Assembly (NCBI GenBank): GCA_028280515.1
Contig: JANQLP010000228.1
Span: 1 to 64,000, forward strand
Reading direction: 5' to 3'
Length of the DNA: 64,000 nt
From: Hyphomicrobiales bacterium
GTDB lineage: Bacteria > Pseudomonadota > Alphaproteobacteria > Rhizobiales > Methyloligellaceae
The translations under genes were made by a program, and so were the position numbers. Positions 15,944-24,621 of this stretch are shown one piece after another; position 1 is the first letter of the stretch, and each line of letters opens with the position of its first letter. A model generated the notes under the pieces. That model was not told the origin of the DNA, made no database searches, and was given only the letters and a program-made list of their open reading frames with translations.

Positions 15944-17482
15944 TCAAATCATGCGGCCTGTCTGCGGGTCGGTCGCCCAGCGGTGGACGTGATACGGTTG
16001 TTCCGCCAGTCCAACGCAGAACTGTGAGACGTAGCTCTCGAGGCCGGTCGCAAACTCCCGCGCCTCGGCGTTGACTGCAAGAAGCCGCTCGCTTGCCGCT
16101 TCCGCATCCCGCCGCAATTTCTCATAGTTAATCGTCGTGAACTTGCGGTCCTTCAGGATGAACCGCCCATCCACCATGACGCTGTGTACAGCCGAACTGT
16201 CCTCCGTGTGGACGAGCTGATTGACCGGATCGTTCAGCGGCACGAAGTTGATGTTGGCAAGATCGCAGAACACGATATCCGCGCGGGCGCCGGGTTCAAT
16301 CCGGCCGATTGCATCCCCGAACCCGAGCGCCTTGGCGCTTCCCTGCGTCGCCATGGCGATGGCCTCCGACGTCTCCAGCCACGCATGGGTATCGGGGTCG
16401 GTGATCCGGGAAACGAAAGAGGCAAGGCGCATGGCCTCGAACATGTTCTGGTGATCGGCGCACTGGGCGCCGTCCGTGCCGATGCCCACGGTGATACCCA
16501 GATCGAGCATCCGGCGGGCCGGGGCGATGCCGTTTCCAAGCCGCAGGTTGCTTCCCGGATTGTGGGCAATGGAACACCCGTTGTCCGCAAACCGCTTCAT
16601 GTCCTCATCATCGAGCCAGACGCAATGTGCGCCGGTGAAATGCGGGGTGAGCAGTCCGATCTCGTCGAGATGCGCGGTAAGTGTCTTGCCGTACCGCTCC
16701 AGCCCGGTCACAACCTGTATCCGGGATTCCGACAGGTGCATGTGCAGCCCGACCTCGAATTCCCGGGCAAGGTCGCGGCACCCGGTCATGAACTCATCGC
16801 TGCAATGCAGAGGTATGGTCGGCGCGAGCGCCAGCTTCGTGTGTTCGGGATCGAACGGCCAGTCCTTCAGCAGCGCGCGGCAGCTTTTGAGTATTTCCTC
16901 CGTCGGCGCCGCGCGGATCTCCGAGAGCCGTTTCTGCGCTGTCTCGGGCAGTGCGTCGAGAAGGGCGGGGATGGCCGTATAGAGCGTATGGTCCGCCATC
17001 ATCGGCGCAATGGTGGACCGGACACCGACATCTTCGTATCCCCTGGCGACGGCGTGCATGCCTTCAAGCGTGGGTGCGGGAAACTCGAAATAGAGATCGT
17101 ATGTGGCCGTGCTCCCCTTCAGCACCATCTCCGCGGCATTGAGCTGCGCGCTCAGGTGCTTGTCTTCCAGCGTGCGGTAACCATTGAGCCATGGACCCGC
17201 GTGCAAAAGGTGCTCAAGGGTCCACCGGTCGCCCAATCCCTTGGCGAGGCTGCCATGCCCGTGCGAGTGCGCGTTGATCAATCCCGGCATAAGCAGCATG
17301 CCGCTGGCGTCGACTTCGACCACACCCTCAGGGGTCTCAATTCCGGGCGATCCGACCTCCGCGATGACGCCATCCTGTATAAGGATGTCGCGTGGTTCCG
17401 CCGAACGGTCCGTCAGGGACAACAGGCGCCCGGAGCGTATGATTGTCGTTTCTTTGGCCATGCCGGATTGCGTCTCACTCAT
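15944..17482 (-). CDS. Amidohydrolase / deaminase-type metal hydrolase
   Basis: Member of the amidohydrolase superfamily in the guanine deaminase / chlorohydrolase / MtaD branch. The 512-residue chain has the HxH metal pair H72-S-H74 (INAHSHGHGS), a later HMHLSES strand, GAHCVWLDDEDMKRF, IAHNPGSNLRLGNG and the metal Asp in GIGTDGAQCADHQNMFEAMR. It probably deaminates or dechlorinates a nitrogen heterocycle, which would make it an entry or side step of the transported ring compound (inference). The gene starts 24 bp after the permease gene and ends 18 bp before the hydantoinase start, so it belongs to the operon. Confidence 0.85.
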   Translation of the reverse strand: MSETQSGMAKETTIIRSGRLLSLTDRSAEPRDILIQDGVIAEVGSPGIETPEGVVEVDASGMLLMPGLINAHSHGHGSLAKGLGDRWTLEHLLHAGPWLNGYRTLEDKHLSAQLNAAEMVLKGSTATYDLYFEFPAPTLEGMHAVARGYEDVGVRSTIAPMMADHTLYTAIPALLDALPETAQKRLSEIRAAPTEEILKSCRALLKDWPFDPEHTKLALAPTIPLHCSDEFMTGCRDLAREFEVGLHMHLSESRIQVVTGLERYGKTLTAHLDEIGLLTPHFTGAHCVWLDDEDMKRFADNGCSIAHNPGSNLRLGNGIAPARRMLDLGITVGIGTDGAQCADHQNMFEAMRLASFVSRITDPDTHAWLETSEAIAMATQGSAKALGFGDAIGRIEPGARADIVFCDLANINFVPLNDPVNQLVHTEDSSAVHSVMVDGRFILKDRKFTTINYEKLRRDAEAASERLLAVNAEAREFATGLESYVSQFCVGLAEQPYHVHRWATDPQTGRMI

Positions 17483-17506
17483 TGGATTTCTGCGCTGCGG
17501 TATGCG

Positions 17507-18361
17507 TCAACCAGCGAATACCTGCTTGCTGGAGGACCATGGGAAGAGGATGCGCTCGGCGATGCCGACGATCTGAAACAGCACGATCCCCATGATGGAG
17601 AGCAGCACCATGGCGCCGAATGCGAGCGGCATGCGGAAAAATGCCGTGGACGTCTGAATGAGATATCCCAGACCGCGGTCGGACGTGACGAACTCGCCGA
17701 CGACGGCGCCAACGACCGCAAGAGCAATCGCTGCCTTCAGACCGCTGAAGATGAACGGAATCGCATAGGGCACGCGGATGCGCAGCAATTCCTGCAAGCG
17801 GTTGGTCTTGTAGGATCGGCTGAGTTCGATGAGATCGGCGGGCACGGACAGCAACCCCGTAGCGATCGCGATGACCAGCGGAAAGAACGCGACAAGGAAG
17901 GTGACGGCGACGCGCGGCAGTTCGTTTGCGCCCAGGGCGATCACGAGGATGGGCGCCAGGGCAACCTTGGGAATGGACTGCGTCAGGACCAGCAGGGGGT
18001 AGATCGCGTTTGAGACGTGGCGGGAGGAGGTCAGGGCGAACCCGAGCGGCAGGCTGATGATGATCGACAGGCCAAAGCCCAGCAACACGGTGACCAGCGT
18101 CGCCATGGTGTGACCCCACACGATCGACCACTCGGCGGCCGTTTCGGCGTAGATAAGCGAAGGCGCGGGCAACAGATAGATGGGGATTTCGAATACGCGC
18201 ACGCAGAATTCCCAGAACAGAAGCAGGGCAATGAAGGTTCCGACGGGAAGCACGACGTCCTGCCCGACATGCCAGATCCGCCGGAGTTGGTAGGCCAGCC
18301 CCGACTTGTTACTTGCCGGTGATGAGATGGCGGATGTGCTGGGCGCATTTTTGGAAGTCAT
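17507..18361 (-). CDS. ABC importer permease, NitT/TauT (SsuC) family
   Basis: Inner-membrane permease of a type I importer. Six hydrophobic segments run through the 284 residues, with the coupling region ELSRSYKTNRLQELLRIRVPYAIPFIFSGLKAA near residues 180-213. This contains the EAA-type loop that contacts the ATPase. The start at 18361 follows a good GGAGG. The longer frame upstream lacks one. The reading frame overlaps the 3' end of the ATPase gene by 53 bp, an unusually long overlap that implies coupled translation. Confidence 0.9.
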   Translation of the reverse strand: MTSKNAPSTSAISSPASNKSGLAYQLRRIWHVGQDVVLPVGTFIALLLFWEFCVRVFEIPIYLLPAPSLIYAETAAEWSIVWGHTMATLVTVLLGFGLSIIISLPLGFALTSSRHVSNAIYPLLVLTQSIPKVALAPILVIALGANELPRVAVTFLVAFFPLVIAIATGLLSVPADLIELSRSYKTNRLQELLRIRVPYAIPFIFSGLKAAIALAVVGAVVGEFVTSDRGLGYLIQTSTAFFRMPLAFGAMVLLSIMGIVLFQIVGIAERILFPWSSSKQVFAG

Positions 18362-19142
18362 TTCGTGCCTCCACTTCAAACGTACGGGGCCGCTCAATCG
18401 GGACGTCGATGATCTCGAGAATCCGTCCCGGCCGTGCGGACATGACGACGACCCTGTCCGACATCAGGACGGCCTCGGGGATCGAATGTGTGACGAAAAC
18501 GATGGTCTTCGGCCGTTCGGTCCAGATCCGCAACAGCTCCAGAGCCATTTCCTCCCGCGTGAGTGCGTCGAGCGCCCCGAAGGGCTCGTCCATCAGCAGA
18601 ATTTCAGGATCGTGAACGAGCGCGCGGCAGATAGCTGCGCGTTGCTGCATGCCGCCTGAGAGCTCGTCCGGATACTTCTTCTCAAACCCTCCCAATCCGG
18701 CAAGGGAAAGCAGGTCGTGGGCGGTCTGCTCGGAGTCCGGCTTCATTTCACGCATGACGCTGAGCGGGAACAGCACATTGTCGATGATCGTCTTCCACGG
18801 CAGCAGGGTTGCCTTCTGGAACACAATCCCCGTTTCCTTGCGCGGCTCATTGACGGGCGTGCCGTCAATCTCCACGCTTCCGCCCGTTGGCAGGATCAGA
18901 CCGGCGAGCAGCCGGAGCATTGTCGATTTGCCGCATCCGGAGGGACCGACAAGGCTGACGAACTCATTCTCCTTGATGTCGAGCGAGACGTCTTCCAAAG
19001 CGACGATCTCATCGCCGTCCCATGACTGAAAGATCTTGGACGCATTCGTGATGTTGATCGAAGTCACGTCCTGCGCCTCCAGGGAAGGGGTCGTTGTGTG
19101 CCCGGGCACCTGCGATGCCCGGGCTTTGAGTGCGGTATTCAT
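18309..19142 (-). CDS. ABC importer ATPase, NitT/TauT (SsuB/TauB) family
   Basis: Nucleotide-binding subunit. Walker A GPSGCGKST (residues 66-74), Q-loop region FQKATLLPW, signature LSGGMQQRAAICRAL, Walker B EILLMDEPFGALD and switch VFVTHSI are all intact in the 277-residue chain. It lies between the binding-protein gene (5 bp upstream) and the permease gene (overlapping). It powers uptake for the hydantoin locus. Confidence 0.93.
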   Translation of the reverse strand: MNTALKARASQVPGHTTTPSLEAQDVTSINITNASKIFQSWDGDEIVALEDVSLDIKENEFVSLVGPSGCGKSTMLRLLAGLILPTGGSVEIDGTPVNEPRKETGIVFQKATLLPWKTIIDNVLFPLSVMREMKPDSEQTAHDLLSLAGLGGFEKKYPDELSGGMQQRAAICRALVHDPEILLMDEPFGALDALTREEMALELLRIWTERPKTIVFVTHSIPEAVLMSDRVVVMSARPGRILEIIDVPIERPRTFEVEARNDFQKCAQHIRHLITGK

Positions 19143-19147
19143 GAATA

Positions 19148-20161
19148 TTACGGCAGCAGGCTCGTATTCACAGCCCTGTTCGGATCGTCGTTGGGATCAA
19201 GCTTTTGCCCTTTCGCAGCCACCTGATAGGTGAAGATCAGGCGCTTTTCTTCGAACTTGCCGAGACCCGTCTTTTCCGAACTGTCATTGAAGACGAACCC
19301 GAGCATTGCTTTCAGACTGCCCATGCAATCATCGAGCGCGACTTCCGGAACCTTCGCGACATGCAGTTTGCAGGCTTCCTGCTGATTGTCCCTGGCCCAT
19401 TTGAGCGAGCGCCAGAGACCGGCCAGGAATTTTTTGACGGTTTCGGGACGTTCCTTGATTGTTTTTTCCGTCGTGATGATCGAGGCCGCGTAGATCGCGA
19501 AGCCGGTTTCCACGAAAGGCAGAACGAGAATTTCCTCACCGGCCTTTTTGGCGGCCTTGTTCTGGTAATAGTGATGGATCGAGTAGAACGGTGCCGCGTC
19601 GATCTTCTTGCCGATCAGCAAGGCGGCCATGGCTGAGGCGTCGGAATTGATCCATTTCACCTCGTCCGGGTTTAGGCCCACGCGTTCGGCGACTGCCGGG
19701 AAGTGAAGTTTGTGGCTGTTTCCGGGTGTGATGCCGATCTTCTTTCCGGCCAGATCCTTGAAGCCCTTGATGCCGGAGCTCTTCAGGACGAACAGTGAGT
19801 GTGGCGAGAATGTATAGAGCGAGCTGATCAGCTGGACCGGCGCCTTGGCGCGATAGCGCGCGGCGAAGACGGCTGCGATGTCGGCGATACCGAAATCGGC
19901 GGCGTTGCTTGCGACTTTCGCGGTGGTGTCGCCTGAGCCGTATCCGCGGCTGATCTTGATGTTCAGCCCTTCTTCCTTCCAGAACCCTTTTGACCAGCCA
20001 GCGTAATAGGCGGCCATTTCACCTGAAGGGATCCAATCGAGAAGGAAATGGATATCTTCTTCAGCCTTGGCGGGATTTGAAAGCGCTACGGCGGCGGCGA
20101 GGGCGAGCGCGCCACCAGACGCGAATTGTCCCAAACGTCGGGTCCAGTTACGAACACGCAT
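19148..20161 (-). CDS. ABC importer substrate-binding protein, NMT1/THI5-like
   Basis: Periplasmic receptor with a cleavable signal (residues 1-33, ending NPAKAEE). The mature start DIHFLLDWIPSGEMAAYYAGWSKGFWKEEG is the classic opening of NMT1/THI5-like receptors, whose members bind pyrimidines, hydantoins, riboflavin or sulfonates. The WIPSGEMAAYYAG pattern resembles receptors for aromatic N-heterocycles. With the downstream amidohydrolase and hydantoinase, a hydantoin or related ring is the likely ligand. It is first in the operon, and the 257-bp upstream region contains a 10-bp element shared with the D-carbamoylase promoter. Confidence 0.9.
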   Translation of the reverse strand: MRVRNWTRRLGQFASGGALALAAAVALSNPAKAEEDIHFLLDWIPSGEMAAYYAGWSKGFWKEEGLNIKISRGYGSGDTTAKVASNAADFGIADIAAVFAARYRAKAPVQLISSLYTFSPHSLFVLKSSGIKGFKDLAGKKIGITPGNSHKLHFPAVAERVGLNPDEVKWINSDASAMAALLIGKKIDAAPFYSIHHYYQNKAAKKAGEEILVLPFVETGFAIYAASIITTEKTIKERPETVKKFLAGLWRSLKWARDNQQEACKLHVAKVPEVALDDCMGSLKAMLGFVFNDSSEKTGLGKFEEKRLIFTYQVAAKGQKLDPNDDPNRAVNTSLLP

Positions 20162-20306
20162 GATTCTTCCTCCAATTCACTAGGACACTGTCGACAGCGT
20201 TTGTGGGAGGAGGGCGATATTTGGAAGCGATTCTCTGTTTGTCTTATTGACCCCCAAAAGATCGATCTCACTCCCAATTCAAAAGGATGAGACCCGGTTG
20301 CAATAA

Positions 20307-20316
20307 AGTCGAATTA
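20307..20316 (-). promoter_or_regulatory. Shared 10-bp element, upstream of the ABC/hydantoinase operon
   Basis: GTCGAATTAA on the plus strand, that is TTAATTCGAC in the direction of the operon, about 145 bp ahead of the binding-protein start. The identical decamer occurs at 21370-21379 upstream of the D-carbamoylase gene. It is a candidate site for the LysR protein encoded between them. Confidence 0.45.
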
Positions 20317-20418
20317 AATATCGCGGGGAGCGAATAATCATCAATTATATGACGCCGTGCCGCCGCGAGATGAGACGCGACTTCACATCCGGCAGGCCGC
20401 GTTTGCGGCATCGCCGCC

Positions 20419-21333
20419 TTACTCGGCTGCCGTGGTCCGGGTCTTGTCCCAGAACGCGCCGCTGCGCCAGAGATACTCCTCAAGAAACGTCATGGCCAAA
20501 CGCGATGGCGGCCGCAGGCGCGGGTAGGACAGGGAAACTTTGACGTCCTGATTTGACTTGAACGGCTTCACCACGAGATTTGTGAAGCTCTGAACGCTGA
20601 CCGTGAACTCGTCGACAACGGCGACACCGGCGCCCGCATTCACAAGTGTGCAGGCGGTGTAGCAGAACCGGACATCGATGTTGATGTGCTGAAACTCGCC
20701 CGATGTGCGAAACGCTTCGTCGACGACGAGGCCGATGGGCGAGGCGCGGGGATAGGAAATCAGATGTTCGTTGCAAAGGTCCTTTGGCCCGATGACCGAC
20801 TTCTTTGCCAGACGGTGTCCCTTCGGCAGAACGCAGACGAGCTTGCCCTTTCGCACGACCTTGGTCTCGACTGCCGGATGGTCGATCGGCGTAATGGTCA
20901 GGCCGAAGTCGGCCTGGTTCCCCGTCAGAAGGTCGATGACATGTTCATGAGGCGGCGTGTCGAAACCCACCTTCACGGCCGGCCGGTCCCTGACAAAGGC
21001 CGCGATTGCGGCGGGAATGATGGTCTGGCCGATGCTCGGGCTGGCGAGGAACTTGAGTGTTCCCGCCTGCGTGTCGCGCAGGTCTTCAGCGAGGTTCCGG
21101 ACGGAGTCGAAATGGGTGAAAAGCGACTCCGACTTGGCGTAAAGCGTGCGCGCCTCGGGCGTCGGGCGCAGGCGTCCGCCCGTGCGTTCGAACAGCGGAA
21201 ATCCGAGCTGGTCCTCGAATTGCCGGATCATGTTGCTCACGGCCGGTTGCGAGATAAGCAACAGGTGCGCGGCGTTCTTGGTCGAGCCGCCCTGCATGAC
21301 GGCGCGAAAAATCTCAAGTTGCCGGAGGTTCAT
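20419..21333 (-). CDS. LysR-type regulator of the hydantoin locus
   Basis: N-terminal winged helix-turn-helix (MNLRQLEIFRAVMQGGSTKNAAHLLLISQ region, residues 1-60), followed by a periplasmic-binding-protein-like effector domain, 304 residues in all. QLEIFRAVMQGGS and the following TKNAAHLLLISQPAVSNMIRQFE place it near regulators of amino-acid and sulfur metabolism. It is divergent from the D-carbamoylase gene (138 bp apart) and lies upstream of, and on the same strand as, the ABC operon. This suits it to control both. Confidence 0.92.
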   Translation of the reverse strand: MNLRQLEIFRAVMQGGSTKNAAHLLLISQPAVSNMIRQFEDQLGFPLFERTGGRLRPTPEARTLYAKSESLFTHFDSVRNLAEDLRDTQAGTLKFLASPSIGQTIIPAAIAAFVRDRPAVKVGFDTPPHEHVIDLLTGNQADFGLTITPIDHPAVETKVVRKGKLVCVLPKGHRLAKKSVIGPKDLCNEHLISYPRASPIGLVVDEAFRTSGEFQHINIDVRFCYTACTLVNAGAGVAVVDEFTVSVQSFTNLVVKPFKSNQDVKVSLSYPRLRPPSRLAMTFLEEYLWRSGAFWDKTRTTAAE

Positions 21334-21369
21334 CAGCTATAACCTGCGGAAATATCGAAGCCACAAATC

Positions 21370-21394
21370 TTAATTCGACATTGTAGGGCGAATT
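21370..21394 (+). promoter_or_regulatory. Candidate LysR operator in the divergent lysR/D-carbamoylase region
   Basis: The shared decamer TTAATTCGAC (21370-21379) is the left part of an inverted repeat AATTCG-N11-CGAATT (21372-21394). The 11-nt spacer agrees with the T-N11-A architecture of LysR sites. The same decamer recurs at 20307-20316. Confidence 0.5.
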
Positions 21395-21471
21395 CGTTGT
21401 GATTGAGAAGTCCCCGAATATCTGCATGGTTGTCCACCAGATGATTCACGGTTGACTGGAGGCGCTGAAAA

Positions 21472-22410
21472 ATGTCCCGAGTTATTCGCGTAGGCGGAGC
21501 CCAGATGGGCCCGCTGCAGAAGTCCGATAGCCGCGAGGCAGCGGTTTCGCGTATGATCAAGCTTCTGGATCAGGCCCACGAGGAGGGGTGCAACCTCGTG
21601 GCTTTTCCCGAGCTGACCCTCACCACGTTCTTTCCGCGATGGGACATGGACGACCAGGACGAGGTGGACCGGTATTTCGAAGAGGAGATGCCGAACGCGG
21701 CGACACAGCCTCTGTTCGACCGGGCGAAGGAGTACGGCATTGCCTTCACCTTCGGCTATGCGGAGATCGCGAGGGAAAACGGCACGCGGCATCACTACAA
21801 CACGTCGATTCTCGTCGATGAAGCCGGCAATATCGTCGGCAAGTACCGCAAGACGCATCTTCCGGGACACGCCGACTTCGATCCCGACCGGGCCTTCCAG
21901 CATCTTGAAAAGAAGTATTTCGAGGTCGGCAATACCGGTTTCCGGGTCTGGCGCTTCATGGATGGTATTTTCGGCATGTGCATCTGCAACGACCGCCGTT
22001 GGCCCGAGACCTACAGGGTCATGGGTCTGCAGGGTGTGGAGATGGTCCTGCTCGGGTTCAACACGCCGTCGAGCAACTCGCAACGCCAGAGCGAGCGGGG
22101 AGACCTGCGAACGTTCCATAACGATATTTCGGTGCAGGCTGGCGCCTATCAGAACGGGACGTGGGTGGTCTCGATCGCCAAGGCGGGTGTGGAAGACGGG
22201 CACGAGCTGATGGGCGGCTCCGCAATCGTCCATCCGTCAGGGGAAATCGTGGCCAAATCGAAGACGCTGGACGATGAACTGATCGTCGCGGATTGCGATC
22301 TCGACGAGTGTACGTTCTTCAAAGAGACCATTTTTGACTTCGACCGTCATCGCCGGCCCGAGCATTACGGCCTGATCACGCAACAGACCGGCGTCGTGCG
22401 TCCCGACTAA
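21472..22410 (+). CDS. N-carbamoyl-D-amino acid amidohydrolase (D-carbamoylase)
   Basis: Nitrilase-superfamily hydrolase that removes the carbamoyl group from N-carbamoyl-D-amino acids to give the D-amino acid, CO2 and ammonia. The catalytic triad E47 (AFPELTLTTFFPRW), K127 (GKYRKTHLPGH) and C172 (GMCICNDRRWPE) falls at the residue numbers I recall for the Agrobacterium enzyme, and the whole chain can be aligned to it almost without gaps. 312 residues is the expected size. It is the first gene of a plus-strand pair with the racemase and is divergent from lysR. Confidence 0.93.
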   Translation: MSRVIRVGGAQMGPLQKSDSREAAVSRMIKLLDQAHEEGCNLVAFPELTLTTFFPRWDMDDQDEVDRYFEEEMPNAATQPLFDRAKEYGIAFTFGYAEIARENGTRHHYNTSILVDEAGNIVGKYRKTHLPGHADFDPDRAFQHLEKKYFEVGNTGFRVWRFMDGIFGMCICNDRRWPETYRVMGLQGVEMVLLGFNTPSSNSQRQSERGDLRTFHNDISVQAGAYQNGTWVVSIAKAGVEDGHELMGGSAIVHPSGEIVAKSKTLDDELIVADCDLDECTFFKETIFDFDRHRRPEHYGLITQQTGVVRPD

Positions 22411-22444
22411 GAGGTCGTCGCTGCTGCAACTCGAAAGGTGTCGC

Positions 22445-23131
22445 ATGTCGCTTCCAGTCCTGGTCATCAATCCGAACAGCAATGACGAGGTCACGGCATC
22501 GATCGATCGCGCGCTCGATCCGCTTCGCTCGAACGATGCGCCGCCGATCCGTTGCATCACCCTGAAAGACGGACCCTTTGGCATCGAAAGCCAGCGTGAT
22601 GCGGATGTGGCTGCGGTGTGCGTCGGAGCTGCGGTTGAGGAACAGGTCGATAACGCGGCGGCGATCGTCATTGCCTGCTATTCGGACCCGGGCCTTGGCG
22701 CCGCCCGGGAAATCACGTCGAAGCCGGTGTTCGGTATTGCCGAAACGGGGCTCGCGACAGCCATCATGCTCGGCGGCAGGGTCGGTGTTGTCTCCATCCT
22801 GAAGAAGTCGGTGGACAGGCACTGGAGTTATGCCCGCGCGCTCGGGCTGGACCGGCGTATCGTCGCTGACCTGCCCGTGAATTTGTCGGTGGCGGAGCTT
22901 GCGGACGAAGCGTCGGTTGCATCCAAGATGCTCGATGTGGGCCGGCGGCTTCGGGATGACCACAATGCCAATGTGATCGTGCTTGGCTGCGCGGGCATGG
23001 CCCGTTACCGTGAGCGTATGGAAGCCGAACTCGAAATTTCGGTCATAGATCCGACGCAGGCGGCGGTTGCGGCGGCGCTGTCGGCACTCAGGCTCGAATA
23101 TCGTGGCGAGAGGCGTACCAACGGTTCCTGA
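22445..23131 (+). CDS. Hydantoin racemase (Asp/Glu/hydantoin racemase family)
   Basis: Cofactor-independent racemase. Two catalytic cysteines, C78 (IVIACYSDPG) and C182 (LGCAGM), face each other across the active site in the family. The N-terminal LVINPNSNDEVT phosphate-like loop is diagnostic of the hydantoin/allantoin branch. At 228 residues it is of normal length. It would convert L-hydantoins to the D-form used by the hydantoinase and D-carbamoylase, completing the three-enzyme route. It ends 29 bp from the convergent sulfatase gene. Confidence 0.88.
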   Translation: MSLPVLVINPNSNDEVTASIDRALDPLRSNDAPPIRCITLKDGPFGIESQRDADVAAVCVGAAVEEQVDNAAAIVIACYSDPGLGAAREITSKPVFGIAETGLATAIMLGGRVGVVSILKKSVDRHWSYARALGLDRRIVADLPVNLSVAELADEASVASKMLDVGRRLRDDHNANVIVLGCAGMARYRERMEAELEISVIDPTQAAVAAALSALRLEYRGERRTNGS

Positions 23132-23160
23132 AGCCGGGCGAGGTGCAGTCGAACGCCAGG

Positions 23161-24621
23161 TCAGTCGAACTGCGGTTTGACGCCGGGTGGCACACTGAAT
23201 CCCAGATCGCCCCATTCGATGACGGCATCGCGTCCGCCGCGCCGTTCCATGAGTTTCTTCTGATCGGCTTTGGCCTCCGCGTCGGTCGCCTGCGGATCGC
23301 ATATCTTTGTCAGTTCGCCCATCAATTCGTTGAGAATGGGTCTGGCGTTCGCGTCTGCGGCCAGGTCGTTCAACTCGTCAGGATCTTCAGCGAGATCGAA
23401 AAGCTGGGGCGGGTATGCGGCATAGGCAACCAGCTTGTATTGCCCCTTGCGCACCATGTAGGCGGCGGTTTTCGAGCCCATGCCGTGATACTCGGAAAAC
23501 ACAACCCGGTCCGTGTCCGTGCCGTCGATGAGTTTCGCGACATCCGTGCCCGGCAGATCGTCGGGAAGGGTTTCCGGCGAGGCCTCGCCGGCGCAGCCCA
23601 TTATGAAGGGATAGAGGTCGAGCAGGTTGGTGGGCGTCGAGACGGCCCTGTCTTCCGGAATACCAGGGCCTTTCACGATGAGGGGCACGCCGACGGATTC
23701 CTCGAACATGGTGGATTTACCCCACAGGCCGCGATTTCCCAGATTGTCGCCGTGGTCGCTGGTGTAGACGACACGCGTCGTATCGGTCAGGCCCGCCTTG
23801 TCGAGAGCCGTGAGCACATTGCCGATATTCTCGTCGAGGAAGCTGCAAAGCCCCATATAGCCCGCCTGGGCACGTTTCACCATGTCCGGCGTTTCGAAGA
23901 ACTCGTCATAGGCGAACGAGCGCCGGTAGTCGTCGAGATAGGGGTGCACGTCATCGTGCCGCAACTCATAGAGCTTGGGCGGTGGCAGGTCCTGATCGTA
24001 GTAGCGGTAGAAGTGCTCCGGCGGTGCGGTGAGAGGGAAGTGGGGGCAGACGAACGAAACGAACAGCACCCAGGGTTTGTCCCGATATTTATGCGCTTCC
24101 TGGCGCAACCAGACCTGCGCACGTGCCGAAATCTCACGGTCGTAGGTCGTGTAGATGGACTCACCGGGCCCCGCCATCCTGGCCATTTTGTAGGCGCCGG
24201 CCCGCTTCGGCATGTCTTCGTCGCGCACGAGGCCGAGCAGGTCGCCCTTGCCTTCGATCACGTGCATGCCGATCTGTTCGTCCGAAAACCCGTTGTCATC
24301 GCCGTCGGAGCGGAAATGGAGCTTGCCGATCGAGACCACCTGATGCCCGCGCTCGCGCAGCACGCTGTGCCAACTGGGCTCCGACCCGTCGAACGGCATG
24401 GCGTTATCCCAGTGCTGGATCTGGTGAACGTATTTTCCGGTGGCGAACGCGGCGCGTGCGGGCACGCACACGGGGCAGGGGGTGTAGGCCGCGTCGAACC
24501 GCGCGCCCTGCGCCGCAAGCCGGTCCAGGTGCGGCGTCTGCACGATGTCATGGCCGTAGCAACCGGCGAGTTGCCGGTTGTGCTGGTCGGACATGATGAT
24601 GATGAGGTTGGCCGGCGTCAT
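23161..24621 (-). CDS. Formylglycine-type sulfatase (or phosphonate monoester hydrolase)
   Basis: Alkaline-phosphatase superfamily hydrolase. The sulfatase signature C52-V-P-A-R (CPVCVPARAAFATGKY) marks the Cys that is converted to formylglycine. Metal-site elements LIIIMSDQH (residues 6-14) and YTSDHGDNLGNRGLWGKST are also seen. The substrate may be a sulfate ester or, as in related phosphonate monoester hydrolases, a phosphate diester. No signal peptide is present, so it should act in the cytoplasm on an imported compound. Its start overlaps the DUF3604 gene by ATGA. Confidence 0.87.
   Translation of the reverse strand: MTPANLIIIMSDQHNRQLAGCYGHDIVQTPHLDRLAAQGARFDAAYTPCPVCVPARAAFATGKYVHQIQHWDNAMPFDGSEPSWHSVLRERGHQVVSIGKLHFRSDGDDNGFSDEQIGMHVIEGKGDLLGLVRDEDMPKRAGAYKMARMAGPGESIYTTYDREISARAQVWLRQEAHKYRDKPWVLFVSFVCPHFPLTAPPEHFYRYYDQDLPPPKLYELRHDDVHPYLDDYRRSFAYDEFFETPDMVKRAQAGYMGLCSFLDENIGNVLTALDKAGLTDTTRVVYTSDHGDNLGNRGLWGKSTMFEESVGVPLIVKGPGIPEDRAVSTPTNLLDLYPFIMGCAGEASPETLPDDLPGTDVAKLIDGTDTDRVVFSEYHGMGSKTAAYMVRKGQYKLVAYAAYPPQLFDLAEDPDELNDLAADANARPILNELMGELTKICDPQATDAEAKADQKKLMERRGGRDAVIEWGDLGFSVPPGVKPQFD

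Noticed and set aside
16184-18013. Open frame of about 600 codons on the plus strand opposite the amidohydrolase and permease genes
   Set aside because: It lies wholly antisense to two genes with intact catalytic and membrane motifs. Its translation is rich in Arg, His and Gly with no recognisable domain, as expected from a GC-rich complement.
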